Shown piece after piece: positions 47,500-59,750 of a stretch of DNA of 64,000 nucleotides (position 1 is the first letter of the stretch; the number at the start of each line of letters is the position of its first letter). Origin of the DNA: Cardiocondyla obscurior (Eukaryota; Arthropoda; Insecta; Hymenoptera; Formicidae); NCBI RefSeq assembly GCF_019399895.1, contig NC_091868.1:1908499-1972498 (forward strand), given 5' to 3'. The position numbers and the translations under genes are program-made. A model generated the notes under the pieces. It made no database searches and was not told the origin of the DNA. It worked only from the letters and a program-made list of their open reading frames with translations.

Positions 47500-48195
47500 A
47501 ACGTCGCGAGAGAGGCCGGCCCCGCGCTGGGTGGCGTTCGATTAGCGCGGCGGTACGCAGTTACTCCGGCATTTGAATATTTGTCAACCGTGTAGCGTGA
47601 ATCCGGCGTTCGCGAAGCAGCGCGCGCGACGTAGATAAGGCCGCCGTTCCCCGAATTACCTCGCGGCGAAGAGAGATATCGGCGCAGCCGTGTCGCGACG
47701 TTCGTTCGCTTCCCAATCCACGCATCTCGCTGGCTCGCAGTGTCTCGGCCGCGCAAACGTGACATAATTACCCTGAAAAAAAAAACACGATCGGGCGCAT
47801 TGTTCGTTAATCGAGACGCGGACGTTCGCGTTAAGAGAGATCGGACGCTGGGCGGCGAGGAGGGACAGGGAGGGAACGAAGGGGGAGGGGGAATGGCGCG
47901 TGAAGTTGCACGCGGCGTCCTCGGTCCGCCATTTTCGGGTACGGTCGGTGCATTAATTCGCGAGACGCCGCGCTTCGTCGCGGCGCAATAAAACGCACGT
48001 CGCGACGCGACCGACGCCAGAGAAGTGCCCGTGCGTACCGTATGCGCGAGCGTGCACGTGTGCGTGGCGCACGAATGTAATTAACCTTGTTCCTGCGAGC
48101 GAGTGTTGCGCGAGTGCGACGAAGGAACGGCCGTTGAGAACGGGTGGGACGGGGAGGTGGAAGACCCGGGGAGGCAACGGCGAGGTAGCCGTGGG
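47500..48195 (+). promoter_or_regulatory. CpG-rich block ending in a splice donor: possible alternative first exon
   Basis: CpG-dense sequence (for example cgcgcgcgacg, gcgcgacgccgcg) ending AGCCGTGGG then GTGAGTAATC at 48196, followed at once by T-rich intron-like DNA (ttttgtttacttgtttccg). This repeats the pattern of the 34-36.6 kb block, so it may be an alternative promoter and non-coding first exon of the same + strand gene. No start codon with coding continuation was recognised. Confidence 0.35.
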
Positions 48196-50744
48196 GTGAG
48201 TAATCTTTTGTTTACTTGTTTCCGTTTCATTGTTAACGTATTTTACTGCCGCGGCGGTCGCGTGGCGCGTTTCTGCACGCGCACTTTTTTGCGTCATTTC
48301 ATGTAACGCGGTGCGTACGGTACATTGTTGCCGTTTGAAGAAATAACTTCTTACGGAAAATGCTCGACGAAGTAGAGCGCACGTTGTCCAAGCTGTCCAG
48401 TATTGTCGAGGGTATCGGCGCGGAAGCATAAACACCGGTAATAATTATTTTAAGCGTATAATTAAGAAAGATGAAATTAAATTAATAGAGTAGGAATAAT
48501 CCTGGCGGATAAATCACCTAGATTTGTTGCCTGAAAATGGAAAGGCTGCGACAGATTAGTGCCAATATTTAATCATGCAGTCATACGTCGATTTATTATG
48601 CATACGAACGCACACAGCAGACACTTGTGCATACATCGTGCTCGTAAAACCGAGCTCATTACATCGGTATATCATTACGCGTTGCTCGAAACTTATAGTA
48701 TAAATTTACAAATATACATGTCAGGAAAATAGGTAGGAAGGTACACTTCGCAGATGAGCTTGATAAAAAGTGATTTCATCGCGCAAAAGAAAAGTGGATC
48801 CTTGCCTGTATCAAAAGTATCGCGATTTTTTTACAATTTTTATCAAACGGTCGACAAACAAAAAAGTAAAATAAAATAAAAGAAAAAAAATTATAGAAAC
48901 AGGAGGACGGGATATTTTTAAATATCATTGCAGCGTAATATACACAAGATTTTTATTTGATAGAAAAATATACATAAATTGTAGATTATAAATTGTACAA
49001 AATATATACGTGCGTATAATTTAACACTCCGAGATATCTCTGGAAATTAATTAACTAAAACATTTTCGAAAGCGCCAGGGTTTTTTTTTATTCGCGTAAT
49101 CATATCGGTTTTTTTCTTTTTTTTTTCCTTTTTTCAATTAAATCAAATCATCTCCAGCTCGAGGCACAATCGAAACGCGACCGTCTCAACAATATCTCGA
49201 GATATAAATTATAAGTATCGCGCTTGATACGAGTTTTCGAGACGCTCGAGCGCGCGAAGGCTATAATTACGAGCTTTAGCACTTGTCAAGCCCATCGAGC
49301 GTTTATCGTTCGAATGAGATAGCGGAAATAGTAGGTCAGTGCCTCTATGGCGTTTATCCGCTCGTTAGTCGAATATTCGTGGCGTTTTCTTCGTAACTGG
49401 AACGCGCTCGCGTTCCTGCATTCGGTCGCGCGTGAAACGAGTCGCGTTTGTGCGTCGACGTCTCGCGTCGGTCAAAGACGCTAATGTACCGGGCGCCCTC
49501 GGTTGCACCAGAACGCGCATACGGCAGAAGTTTGAATTCAACGATACTGAGTCACTGGCGCGGCGGGCAAGCGCGAGAAAGAGAGCGGCATGGACCAAGT
49601 GCGCGCGCGCGCGTTGCAAATGAATGCAGTAGCAGTAGCCCGCGCGGGAGCCGCATTTTTGCGTCAGCGCACGTGTTTGTGAGTAGAGCTCGCCGCCTTT
49701 TGCACGCCGGCCGATCTCCGCTGCACCGGTTTTGTTACCGGACGCCCGGCGCGGCGGCTCGACTCATTCAGGATAAAAAAAAAAAAAAGGGAAAAACCGA
49801 CTTCCTGATATTGTAAGCAACATCTCCTTCGCTGCTCGGTGTGACGATTGAATAGGTGAACCATATATACGTCGCGAAAAATAAACGTAACCCCGATTGT
49901 AATTTTATGATTCCGGCAGACAAATGTAGCTTGTTCGATTATGGCGTTATCGTGATGGGAAAATGGTTGAGTTCAATTATATTTATTTCTTAGGATGTTA
50001 TATGGTCATAGCTCAGGGGTAGAAGTAATTATATTTCTCTCAGCGTGCACGTTTCATCTCGATTTCGCGTGACTTTTTTGGATCTTAGGCTCCGCTCGAG
50101 CGGCACTTACCGCTAATTAGATATTAATAAGTGTTGATTAAGTAACGCTCGCTGGTAGTTCTGTAATAATTCCGCTTAATGTGGCGAATTATGATGTCGG
50201 TGTCTCGATAGCGGGTGTCGTGTTATCGTACGCTATTCCCTCGGCTGCAAGTAGCACATCGCGTATGCAATGCGTCACTGTCGACGCGCGCTGCACGCGG
50301 CGTGCGAGCCGCGTGTAGCAAAATAGAAACTTGGCTAGCGGTAGTAGGCGCCGTGTAACTGATTCCGCCGTCAGCAATAATGTTGAGTATCGCGACTACT
50401 AAATAGCCCATCGCGCATGGAGAGTAAACAGTTACCGGGTGTACCGAAAAACTGATCGCGCCGGATACTCTGCCGGATTTTATCAGCGGACGTTTAATCC
50501 CTTTCGGCGTAACGAAATTAAGTTTCTCATCGACGCTCTCTTTCTCTCTCATTATTTGGACTCTTCGACCCTTCAGCGGGTGCGTCGGAATTAGAAACGT
50601 ATATAAGTGGGCGTGCGAAGTATAACATAAATCACAGCCCTACACCGCGGCCGGGTAATCCGTGAATTATATCTTTTATCCAGCTGTCGCGACAAGTCAC
50701 CGTGACGTCTCGATAATTTCAATATTAAAAATATATCCCTCCGG
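48196..50744 (+). other. Long intron, middle part with a small CpG block at 49.4-49.75 kb
   Basis: AT-rich DNA with a T-rich tract at 49080-49135 and a CpG-rich block at 49400-49750 that includes gcgcgcgcgcgttgc. No tRNA, no exon that I can support. Confidence 0.4.
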
Positions 50745-51330
50745 GTTTATCTCTCCGTTTGCCATTGTGCGCGGCGGTCGCGGCGTTCCCGGGACACAAG
50801 CTGGCGGCAGACCGCACGGAAGATGCGAAATCGGTCCTAATAGAATGCGTATGTGAGTCACATGCCTGCGCCGGCTGCGAGCGTTGCCGAGCGGAGCCGA
50901 GTGTGCTGAGGGATATAGATCCTCTCTCCGGACTCTCCGGTGCGTGGAGCAACGTTGCCAAGGCTTCTCTTATCGCGGAGCCGGCCGGCCGCGGAGCCGC
51001 ACGCACTCTCGTGCGTTCGTCCGTTCTTTCGTCCATACGCGTCCACGCCGCCCGTGCGGGGAAAAATAGCGTCGCCTTGGCTCTCGTTCCCCTGCCCCCG
51101 CGGTTCTTCGCGCGTCCGCGTTTCGCCGCGTCGCAAAATAAAAAAAAATAGAAATAAAAATAAAAAATAAAAAAGAGGGAAAAAATGCGCCCTCGGGAGG
51201 AGTCGCGCGTCGCGGAGGGCCCGGTCTCGCGGTGACGAGCCGATCATTAACGGCGACGGAGGACAAAGGCGTCAAAGACGCACGACGACGGCGGGAGGGG
51301 GGAGGACGGCCGGCCACCACGGCGACCATA
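50745..51330. promoter_or_regulatory. CpG-rich block of unknown role
   Basis: CpG-rich island inside the long intron with overlapping Arg/Ala-rich frames on both strands (a composition effect) and an A-rich run (51137-51172). It could be an internal promoter or enhancer. No clear donor or coding exon. Confidence 0.3.
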
Positions 51331-54300
51331 ATTATTGGTTATTGATTTTTGTTAATGCGCACGACCGTCGCATTCGCGGACGACGAGGCAGGAGGGAACG
51401 TGACGTAAACCAGGATATCGCGCAGAGGAGTTATTCTCTACGGGTGGACGTCGTCTACGCCGCGCCAACCGCTCGTTGGCGGCGGTCGCACTGGCACGCG
51501 CGACGCTTTTACAACGTTATAAATTTTACGAGCAGCATTGTGAACCGTCGCCGCACCGTGCCCAGTCTCGAACCGCTAAGGCCCGGACCGTTCGGTAAAT
51601 CGCGACGTTTCCGATTTCCGCGTCTTCGTATCTCGTCTCGCGCGGTCACGGAAACTTTTACTTGCCGCGGTAGTCGCGGAAAAGGCTGCATTTCTTTTTA
51701 ATTTAATTATCGTTAAATTGATTGATTAACGGCGGTAGCTGGGAAAACTCGGTGACTAGATAAGAACTCGTTGGGTCTACTTTATTACACTCTTTCGGTT
51801 TCTTTTTCGCGCCTAACGGCTTAAAGTGTTATGTCCAGCGATAGTATTGCTATCAAAAGTGAACTATATTAAATATTCATCGTTTAGAAATATTATACGT
51901 TTAATAAAGTTAACTGGTTTTGGAGGTAAATACCGTAAGGCTTGTGGCAAATCTTGATCTAAATAGGCTGCGAGTTTATTTTCGCGATTATCTGTTATTT
52001 CTACTGGCTAAATGACACTATCTGAGGTTCGTACGCACGATAACGAACGATAAGGAGCGGTACGAAGCGGTTCATATATCGAGTAGCATACGAGATAATT
52101 TTATGCGCTCGCAGCTCATTAAATATCGTCAGGACGATTGCTCCGTGAATTTTATATCAATCTTCAACTATCGTATTGCATAATGACTTCTTTTCGGCTC
52201 ATTTTTTTTTTTTTTTTTTTTTAATACGAAATAATATACTTCGCCGTGTGAACTGTTCGACGATGTATACGTATATCAGAAGATTACAATAAAAATGTTA
52301 ACTGCGTAACGGGAAAGATTATTCATTTAAACAGGCAGTTTTGAAACGTAAACCGCGCCGAAAGTTTCATATACGATCGATAAGTTTTTACGTCCCAAGG
52401 TTATTTTTTTTTTTGGTTTTTTTTACCGCTCGAGTATCTGCTTTTGTGTACCACGGTTCTTAGATCGCGTAACGCCGATCCGTGGATGCCGGCGCATCTT
52501 TCAGATACCCAATCGCGGTCCGCGTGAGACCTTTATCAGCCCGCTCGCAGAGGGTAGAATTACGGGCGAAATTGCGATACCGAACGCATCGATTCGCACG
52601 ATTCGAGGAAAGATCCGGCCCCGGCCGTTTCTCAGCTGCCGGGATGACCGAACTGTCTGCAAACACGCACGACGCGGCCGGCCGGGCAGAACAAAGGATA
52701 TAAGTTACATCATCATCGCGTCGCGATGCGCGCCCGATGACGGGCTGCTTGCGATCTCGACGGGAAAAGAAAGAGAGAGAAAGAGAGAATATAAAATTTG
52801 ACAGAATCGCCTCGAAACGGCCTTACGTTTAATTCCGCCGACGAGCGACATTCTTTTTTTTGTTCTTTCCACCTTCGACCACCCACCCGCGGACAGAAAC
52901 GAAAACAAAGGAAAAATTACGTCACTCGAATCGAGATCAAGAGAGCGTATTTTCGTTCCGTCGCGGATTTTATTGCTGCTCGGATTAAAATCTCGCAGCG
53001 CCTCATCTTGCTGCTTTTAGTTTCAGAAAGAGATACGGTACTTTCGAAGCATTATGGAATCGTCGTAACACGCGCGAAAAATGTATTGTTCTTCCGTAAT
53101 CTCTTCGACGCGTTAGGTTTGGCGCGATCGCCGAGGAATTAAAACCGTTCACGTTGCTGCATACGCGCGATGCACTCTCATAATGATATACGCCATCGCG
53201 CCATCGTATGCAAAATGAAAAAAAAAATTTTCATTATTCTCACCTTGAGTGAGCAATGAATTATATCGTAATCGTTATTAACATACAATTCAAACGACCT
53301 TACCTGGAAACGTTGACATACATAATTTTCGTCGCACATTGTCAATTTTCGGATTCTTATATCACTTCGACATAACAAAGGTTAAATAGCGCCATGCCGT
53401 TTGCATGAATTTCTTTTTCAAATCCGCGAATTGCTTTTCACGCGTAGCGACTCGTGTAATCGCGCCGGGTTAAAAATTAAGTTCGGAGAAAGATATTAAT
53501 CGCTCGGGGAAAACAGAAGCCGTAATGAACGTGCGTGCATAATAAGCTCTCGCGATCGTTCCCTTGGAGAAAAAAATAAATATATAGATATATTAAACTC
53601 TCGTTTCTTTTTTTCTTTTATTTTTTTCTTGATACTTCAGCAATAAATTTGTTCAACTTTCGAGTCTTCGTAATTTACTCATCGAGTCAAAATTTTATTA
53701 AACCCCGCGTTGAGCAAAGCGAATTAACCCACGGACGCGTAGATGAAACGGATTGCTGCGGTGAACTTGGAGCCAGCTCGTATATAAGAGCGTGGTGCAC
53801 TCGTATCTGTACGCATTGTACATATAAGCGTGCTCGACGGATGCAGAAGGTCGAGGGTCAAAGCAGTCGAATGGTGCGAAACGACAATGGCAATAAGAGA
53901 AACGACTTTTCCAAGCAGCGAAGAATAACGACGGGGCTGTGGCGATTACGATCGCTCGCGCGAAATCCTTTATTTCTTCTCTCTCTCTCTTTTTCTTTTA
54001 TCATTCATTTGTAGAATCGAAGTGTCCCGCTTCCTCTGCGCTAATTAGTCTCTTGATTATCATTGTTACTAGAAAATGTTTTAGATTTAACGTTATAAAT
54101 TGATTTTAATTAAATACTGATGAAAGCAGTTTAGTTTTATGAAAGAGCGATTTTTAGAAAAACGTAGTATTGTCACTCTACACGTGAACCGAGATATCTT
54201 TATCTAATCCTCGAGGAAATAAGAATTTTGTGCATGAGGGATTAGTAGTCTAGTTCGCAATTTAAGATGCCCGTCACGGAGAATGAACTTCCGAGCGAGA

Positions 54301-57300
54301 TAAGCAAATTCGCAACGGATTAGCTTTTTCAGACTTCAGATTTGCTGACTATTATTCACCTCGACTTTCGTGGTTTCCTTTATGGTCGTAACGTTTCGTC
54401 AGCCAAGCGCTGCAAGATTCCACGTGAAATATTTGTCTCTTTCATGTTTCCCTTATCTAATCTGGACTTAATTTATCGCGTTAGAGATCTCTGAAAATAA
54501 TAAAACATTTATAGTCTTTCTTACACGGGTTTTGCAGTATTTTTATAACGTGACTTAAAAAAAAAAAACTGTTTTTACTGTCTAAACAAATACAATCTCG
54601 TCTCTAGCGATGCAGATCGAGTTTCAAACACGTGATAAAGGATTTCAATGATCGAGCATTTTTTTCTTTTTTTTTTTTTTATTCACAATCACTCTCGACG
54701 AAAACAATTTTTGCGGGCACCGTAGTACCGTTTATTATAACCGAGCCGAGGTGTGCAAAAATATCGCGACAAAGTCACGCGCCGGGGTAACGCGAGTGCC
54801 TTTTTTCACGTGGAAAACTCAAATCGCGCGTGTTGTTGTCGCGCGCGAGTCACGCTGCGGAATTTCAGCGTTGCCGACGCCACGTAAGAGAGAGAGACGG
54901 GCACCCAAGGGCAGTTCACACCGTGTCACTGTTACCTGAACAGGTAATCACATTAATCTCGCCGTGTGCAGTCCCGGCGCGCTAGTCCGGTCGGATTTAT
55001 ATTGTGGTTAGCCGCCCGGAGAACGGCGGGACGTACCTTCGCGCGAAAGTCGGATGTACATTCACGCTCGTAACATAATGCGTCCTATTTATTTCGACGA
55101 TTATCGTTTGCGAGTTTTATTCCATCAAGTTTGCATTAAACGCGATCGCCGCGGTCCCTCGAAGCAGGCTTCATTATGCATCCGTATTCCACGGCGGAGC
55201 GACAAATAATTAATCGGTTCTGCGTTAAAGAATGATTCTTTCAAAAGAAAACAGGATTCTACAATCGCTGTTTAACGTTAATAGTTTCTAATTTATGCAC
55301 GCGTGTCACCGTCGTTAGAATAATTCGATAACGGTCGAAAAAAATAAAAGGCACAATCCCATTATTTATATATACCCGACTTCGTTTCTACGACCCGAGT
55401 GTCGCCTCGCTTCGACGTTTTATTAAACCGGATTGGGAATTTAAGTGGATGGGAAACCGTGTGATGGATGAACGATTGAAGTAAATTTAACGGTAATAAA
55501 ATTGCTCCTGTCCGCGATACGTTTGACATCATGCTGCGCGCCGAAGTTACGCACGTGATTAGAGTGCATTTGCATTATTGATGGACATCGTAATCGTCGC
55601 GTTAAAAACGCGTAAATAATTTACTTTCCTGCCATTCGCGCTCGGCCGAATTATCTTCCTTCGTCGATTTGAAGCAGATAGCGATTGCGAATAAAAAAAA
55701 ATATATATATAATTATGTAAATATAAATAAATTAATATATATATATATCTGTAACTCGCGCTTGGCAGTATTTCGCTCTGTAATTAGTTCATTTTAACAA
55801 ATGGTTGCCAGATTAGCCACGCGCCGTCCCGTTTATGAGTCAGCCTGTGTTGAAATTCCGGAATGCGTGAATTACGATCTATTCGCGAGCGAATAGTGAC
55901 CGTAAAATTTCATATCGACCTCCTCTTCAACTGTGAAAGCGACGTAATCTCGGAAGATTGAATTTTCATCGTGGAAAAGAGAAAAAAAAAGAAAAAAAAA
56001 TAATAAAAAAAGAATTCGCGCGGCTTTAACATGCGGCGTTTCTACGGTTTTCTGTTATCGCGAACGGCGAGAGAAGAGGGAGAGACAGAAACCGTTTACG
56101 TCGTGGAAACTGAAACCCGATCGATCGAGATAACAATGAAACAGTGATATTTCGCGTTATGATTTTTGATCCAATGGCCATAACAATTCAAACGTTGCAG
56201 CTTTGATTTGATTATTTCAATTCTCATGCTATCGTTTTAATTTCCAGCGACATACGATCGCAATATCGCGTCGCGAATAATAACCCTTTCTTTCTTCCTT
56301 TTTTCTTTTTTATCGATTCGATAAATTTTCTCGGTCGCGTGTTGGAATTTGGCATGTTACTCTCATCGTCGGTGAAAAGCGTCTGGCGAGGGCTCAAACT
56401 GTCTTGAAAATTCTCTTTTCAACGAACTTTTGAACGTTGCGCTTCGCGTCGGGTGCTCGTGCGACAATAATATGTCTAACGTAAATTCATTGAAACTTCT
56501 CAGCGGCAACTTCTTGCCGCGGCCCACTTGGCTAGATAAAGCGTGTGCGCCTAGTAATAATTTCATTAATGTTCGTGTGCGACTTGGCCAAGTGTTGACG
56601 TGTTCGCACGGTAGTTAAGTATCAAAACGCTGAGAATAAGTCGCGCTCATCAATCATGTCTCTTAACTCGTTTATTTTTGTATGTGTATACGTGTATTTA
56701 GTTACCTAACCCGCTTGCTCGAAATTGCACGTTTAAATCGGAATACGGAAGAAATCACTTCTCAATCGAAATATTAAACTTCCACACGAGCGCAAACGTT
56801 TCTATCGCGGCGAAATAACCTTTTAAACTTATTAATATTAAATTTAAGTTTGATTAAACGTTATTTAACTTTCTTTTAAGAATGACTATTAACGTTTCGG
56901 TGTTTTAGTTGAAAGTCACTTTGTTCTAAAGTAAACCAGAAACTGCCATTGGAATAGGCGAGGTGTTCTGGAAAAAAAAAAAAAAAGAAAGAAAGAAAAA
57001 ATAGTAAATGTGCTTGAACGTCTATAAATCGTCTTCTATTTTAAGAGGCTACCGATATTACGTATATTCTTTTTTTACCAACCAGATGTTTGATTGAAGT
57101 AGGTCTCGACAGAGATGAGGAAAAACAACGGTAATCGTGTATCACGCAAATATACCAAATAATCGTTAATTAAGATCAACGGATGCAGCGCTAAATTATA
57201 CTTAACGCCAAGTTAGTTCGTCGGTGGAAATATATTTTTTTTTTTCTTTGAACATTTTGGAATTTAACTACGAAAGAATTAAAATTAGAACTTTAAGGCA

Positions 57301-59290
57301 GGCACTTTTTATTTTACCGACAAAACGTTTCAGTTTACATTCGACGCCGCGTAGGTCTATCGAATGCGTGGTATGCCTGGTGGATTACCATTGTGTTTAC
57401 GTGCGCGGATATATTTCTTACCGCGGCGAGTGGCAAAACTCAACCAGAAACGGGTTGAAAGGCTGTAAACGCATCGACCATATGCGGCGCCCGTCGTCAT
57501 CGCTCGAGAGAAAGTGCCGTAACGTGGGTAACTTTATTGTTGCTCTTATTGTTGTATAATAAGCGTAACTCGCTCGTGATAACTCGTTAATGAAACGCCG
57601 TGGCATTGAAAAATAATTATGCCACTTTCCGACAACCAGGGAAGCTCGCGGCCGCAGGTTATTTCTTTCGCCGTTTTCCCGCCAAGTGAAATGGTCACGC
57701 GAACGGTCGTTGCATATGCTAGAAACAGGTCTCGTTGCAATAGAGATACATATATAGATATATATTTGACCGTTTTCCAACTGAAGAGAAATTTAATTGA
57801 AAAGCAAACCGACGCAATAAGTCGACGATTAATTGGAAAAAGGTTACGCGAGTTGCTGTTCGGAATATAAACGTAATAAACTTTAATTAGAACCACGACA
57901 CGTAATTAATTTCAATTGCGTCGATAATAGCGCTGAAAATTTCGTAAATACGCAGGCACGTGAAATATTTTTTTTTCTTTTTTTTCTCTCTCCTGAAAAA
58001 AGGATAACTTACCGAAGTCACCTATGTCAAACTTTTTCTCGATCATTAATCACGCGCGGTCGCGTTTGCGCACGTGCGATTAGCTCGATTGCCGCCTTTT
58101 TGTCCGACGGATTACAAAAGAAAAGATTACGCTCGTCTATAAATATGTCACCTGCATGAGCAATGCAACCGCCCCGAATGCGTCAGAGATAACTAACGTA
58201 TGACCAGGCGCTTCCTTTTTCTTTTTTCGGGCCTGGCACGTGACTTTCGCGCTAATCGTAAAAATAGTAGCGCTCGTAGCTGGTTTAGCCGCGCTAGAGG
58301 GACACGGCCGTTCGTTACTTACCGCCGCTTTGTTGCGCAGATAGATTTCACGTGATGAGACAATCGAGCCGCCGCCGGCGACATGTCCGCCTTATCTCGC
58401 CGATGACGAACACTTCGAACGTTTTCATTGTCCCTCGTACGCCCTCCTCGCGAAAGTTGGAGCGAAAAAATTTAATCGCCCGACTCTGTGCCGTCTATGT
58501 ATTATATTTATCTGACCGGCGCGAGGAAGCTCTCGCCGTCTTACGTGATTTATGTACTAGGGCCGAGATCGAGTTTCGAGTCGATTCGTTACCCGAGTTT
58601 CGTCGTGTTTCATTTGACGTGTTTGCGGAGCACTCCGCGGTGCAATCGCATATCGGAATCCATAACGGCCAGGAAAGGTCATTCAACATCGAAATTGTAC
58701 GAGCGAGCGCCTCGAGATTTCAGTAAATATCGAAGTTTCTTGAAAAATAGCGCTCGAGCTTTGTTACATTCCGCCCTGCGGTACATAGAGAATATCGTAG
58801 AGAGGAGAGAAAGAGAGAGAGAGATAGGGAAGGCGAGGAGAGATTAATGACGAAGCTCGAACCAGCAGTTACTCGCAATTTTCAAGAGAGCCAAGTGCTC
58901 GTTACGTATTTAAGCGGAATTTTATTTTTAATTACATACCACGTGTGTGTAATTAAATAGTTTGACCGGCTGGTATTAGAAATCGATTCTACTCAGCAAA
59001 GTATTGTCTCAAAGCCTCGGTTACCCGAGATCGATCGCTATCTAATCTTCAGCAAACTTTAAATAACTTCGCGATCCTAAAAGTCGATCAAGATACTCCG
59101 CGTTTCGCGCAATAAAGTAAGTTCCATTGTCATCGTCATTATTATTATTTTAAATATATGTATTCCCTCGATTTAATTCGCTCGAGCTTTCAACGCTTTT
59201 AGAACTCTTTTCTCGTGCATGGTTTTTTTTTATTTATTTATTTCCGAAGCGTAATTCCAAGTCGAGCGGTTTCGTCACAGCCTGCATTCG
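51331..59290 (+). other. Long intron, right part
   Basis: No supported gene. T-runs near 52201-52222, 53605-53630, 54660-54681 and 57959-57990; A-rich runs near 55985-56012 and 56973-57001; a TA microsatellite near 55699-55750; GA runs near 52765-52788 and 58803-58826. A 124-codon frame at 58352-58726 directly follows an acceptor-like TTGTTGCGCAG, but its translation (Arg/Ser/Val-rich) matches no family I know and overlaps another open frame, so I leave it uncalled. Confidence 0.4.
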
Positions 59291-59750
59291 GTTCTATTCT
59301 TACCGCGCGGTCGGGGCACCGCTAGGGCGCCGATATCGGAAGGGACCGGGGCGCGATCGATATGTCGAAATCGCAGAACGCACCGGTAAGGAATGCGGGT
59401 GCAGGACGGTAGGACAGGTAAAGCGCGGCTCTGATCGCAGGTGGCACGCACAATTTAACGCGCGCTAACGGCCGACGTGAACGATACGGTTTGCCCGACG
59501 CGGTGCGAAAAAGGCCCGACGCCTATCACGCCGCAGCATCTCGACTGGCATCTAGCCGTGGCGCGAATGAAAGTCGTCGCGGCCGCGTTCGTTTGTAAAA
59601 TTACGCCGAGATAATAACGCTTGGCGCGGGCGCGAATGCGCGAATTATTATTATCCCGCGCTGTTCTCCTTACGCGGCGATCTTGCCGCTCTCACCGCGC
59701 GCCGCCGCCGCACGCGAGAACGTTAACCGGTTTTTCGCGAACAATTCTAG
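59291..59750. promoter_or_regulatory. CpG-rich block of unknown role
   Basis: GC/CpG-rich patch in the intron (gcgcgggcgcgaatgcgcg; gcgcgccgccgccgcacgcg). No exon boundaries seen. Possibly regulatory. Confidence 0.25.

Noticed and set aside
54751..54960. Possible exon ending CCTGAACAG then GTAATC
   Set aside because: The open frame stops before the donor and no acceptor with a good pyrimidine tract is obvious; kept as intronic.
58352..58726. 124-codon frame after an acceptor-like GCAG
   Set aside because: No family resemblance, overlaps another frame of equal length, and no donor-bounded continuation could be supported.
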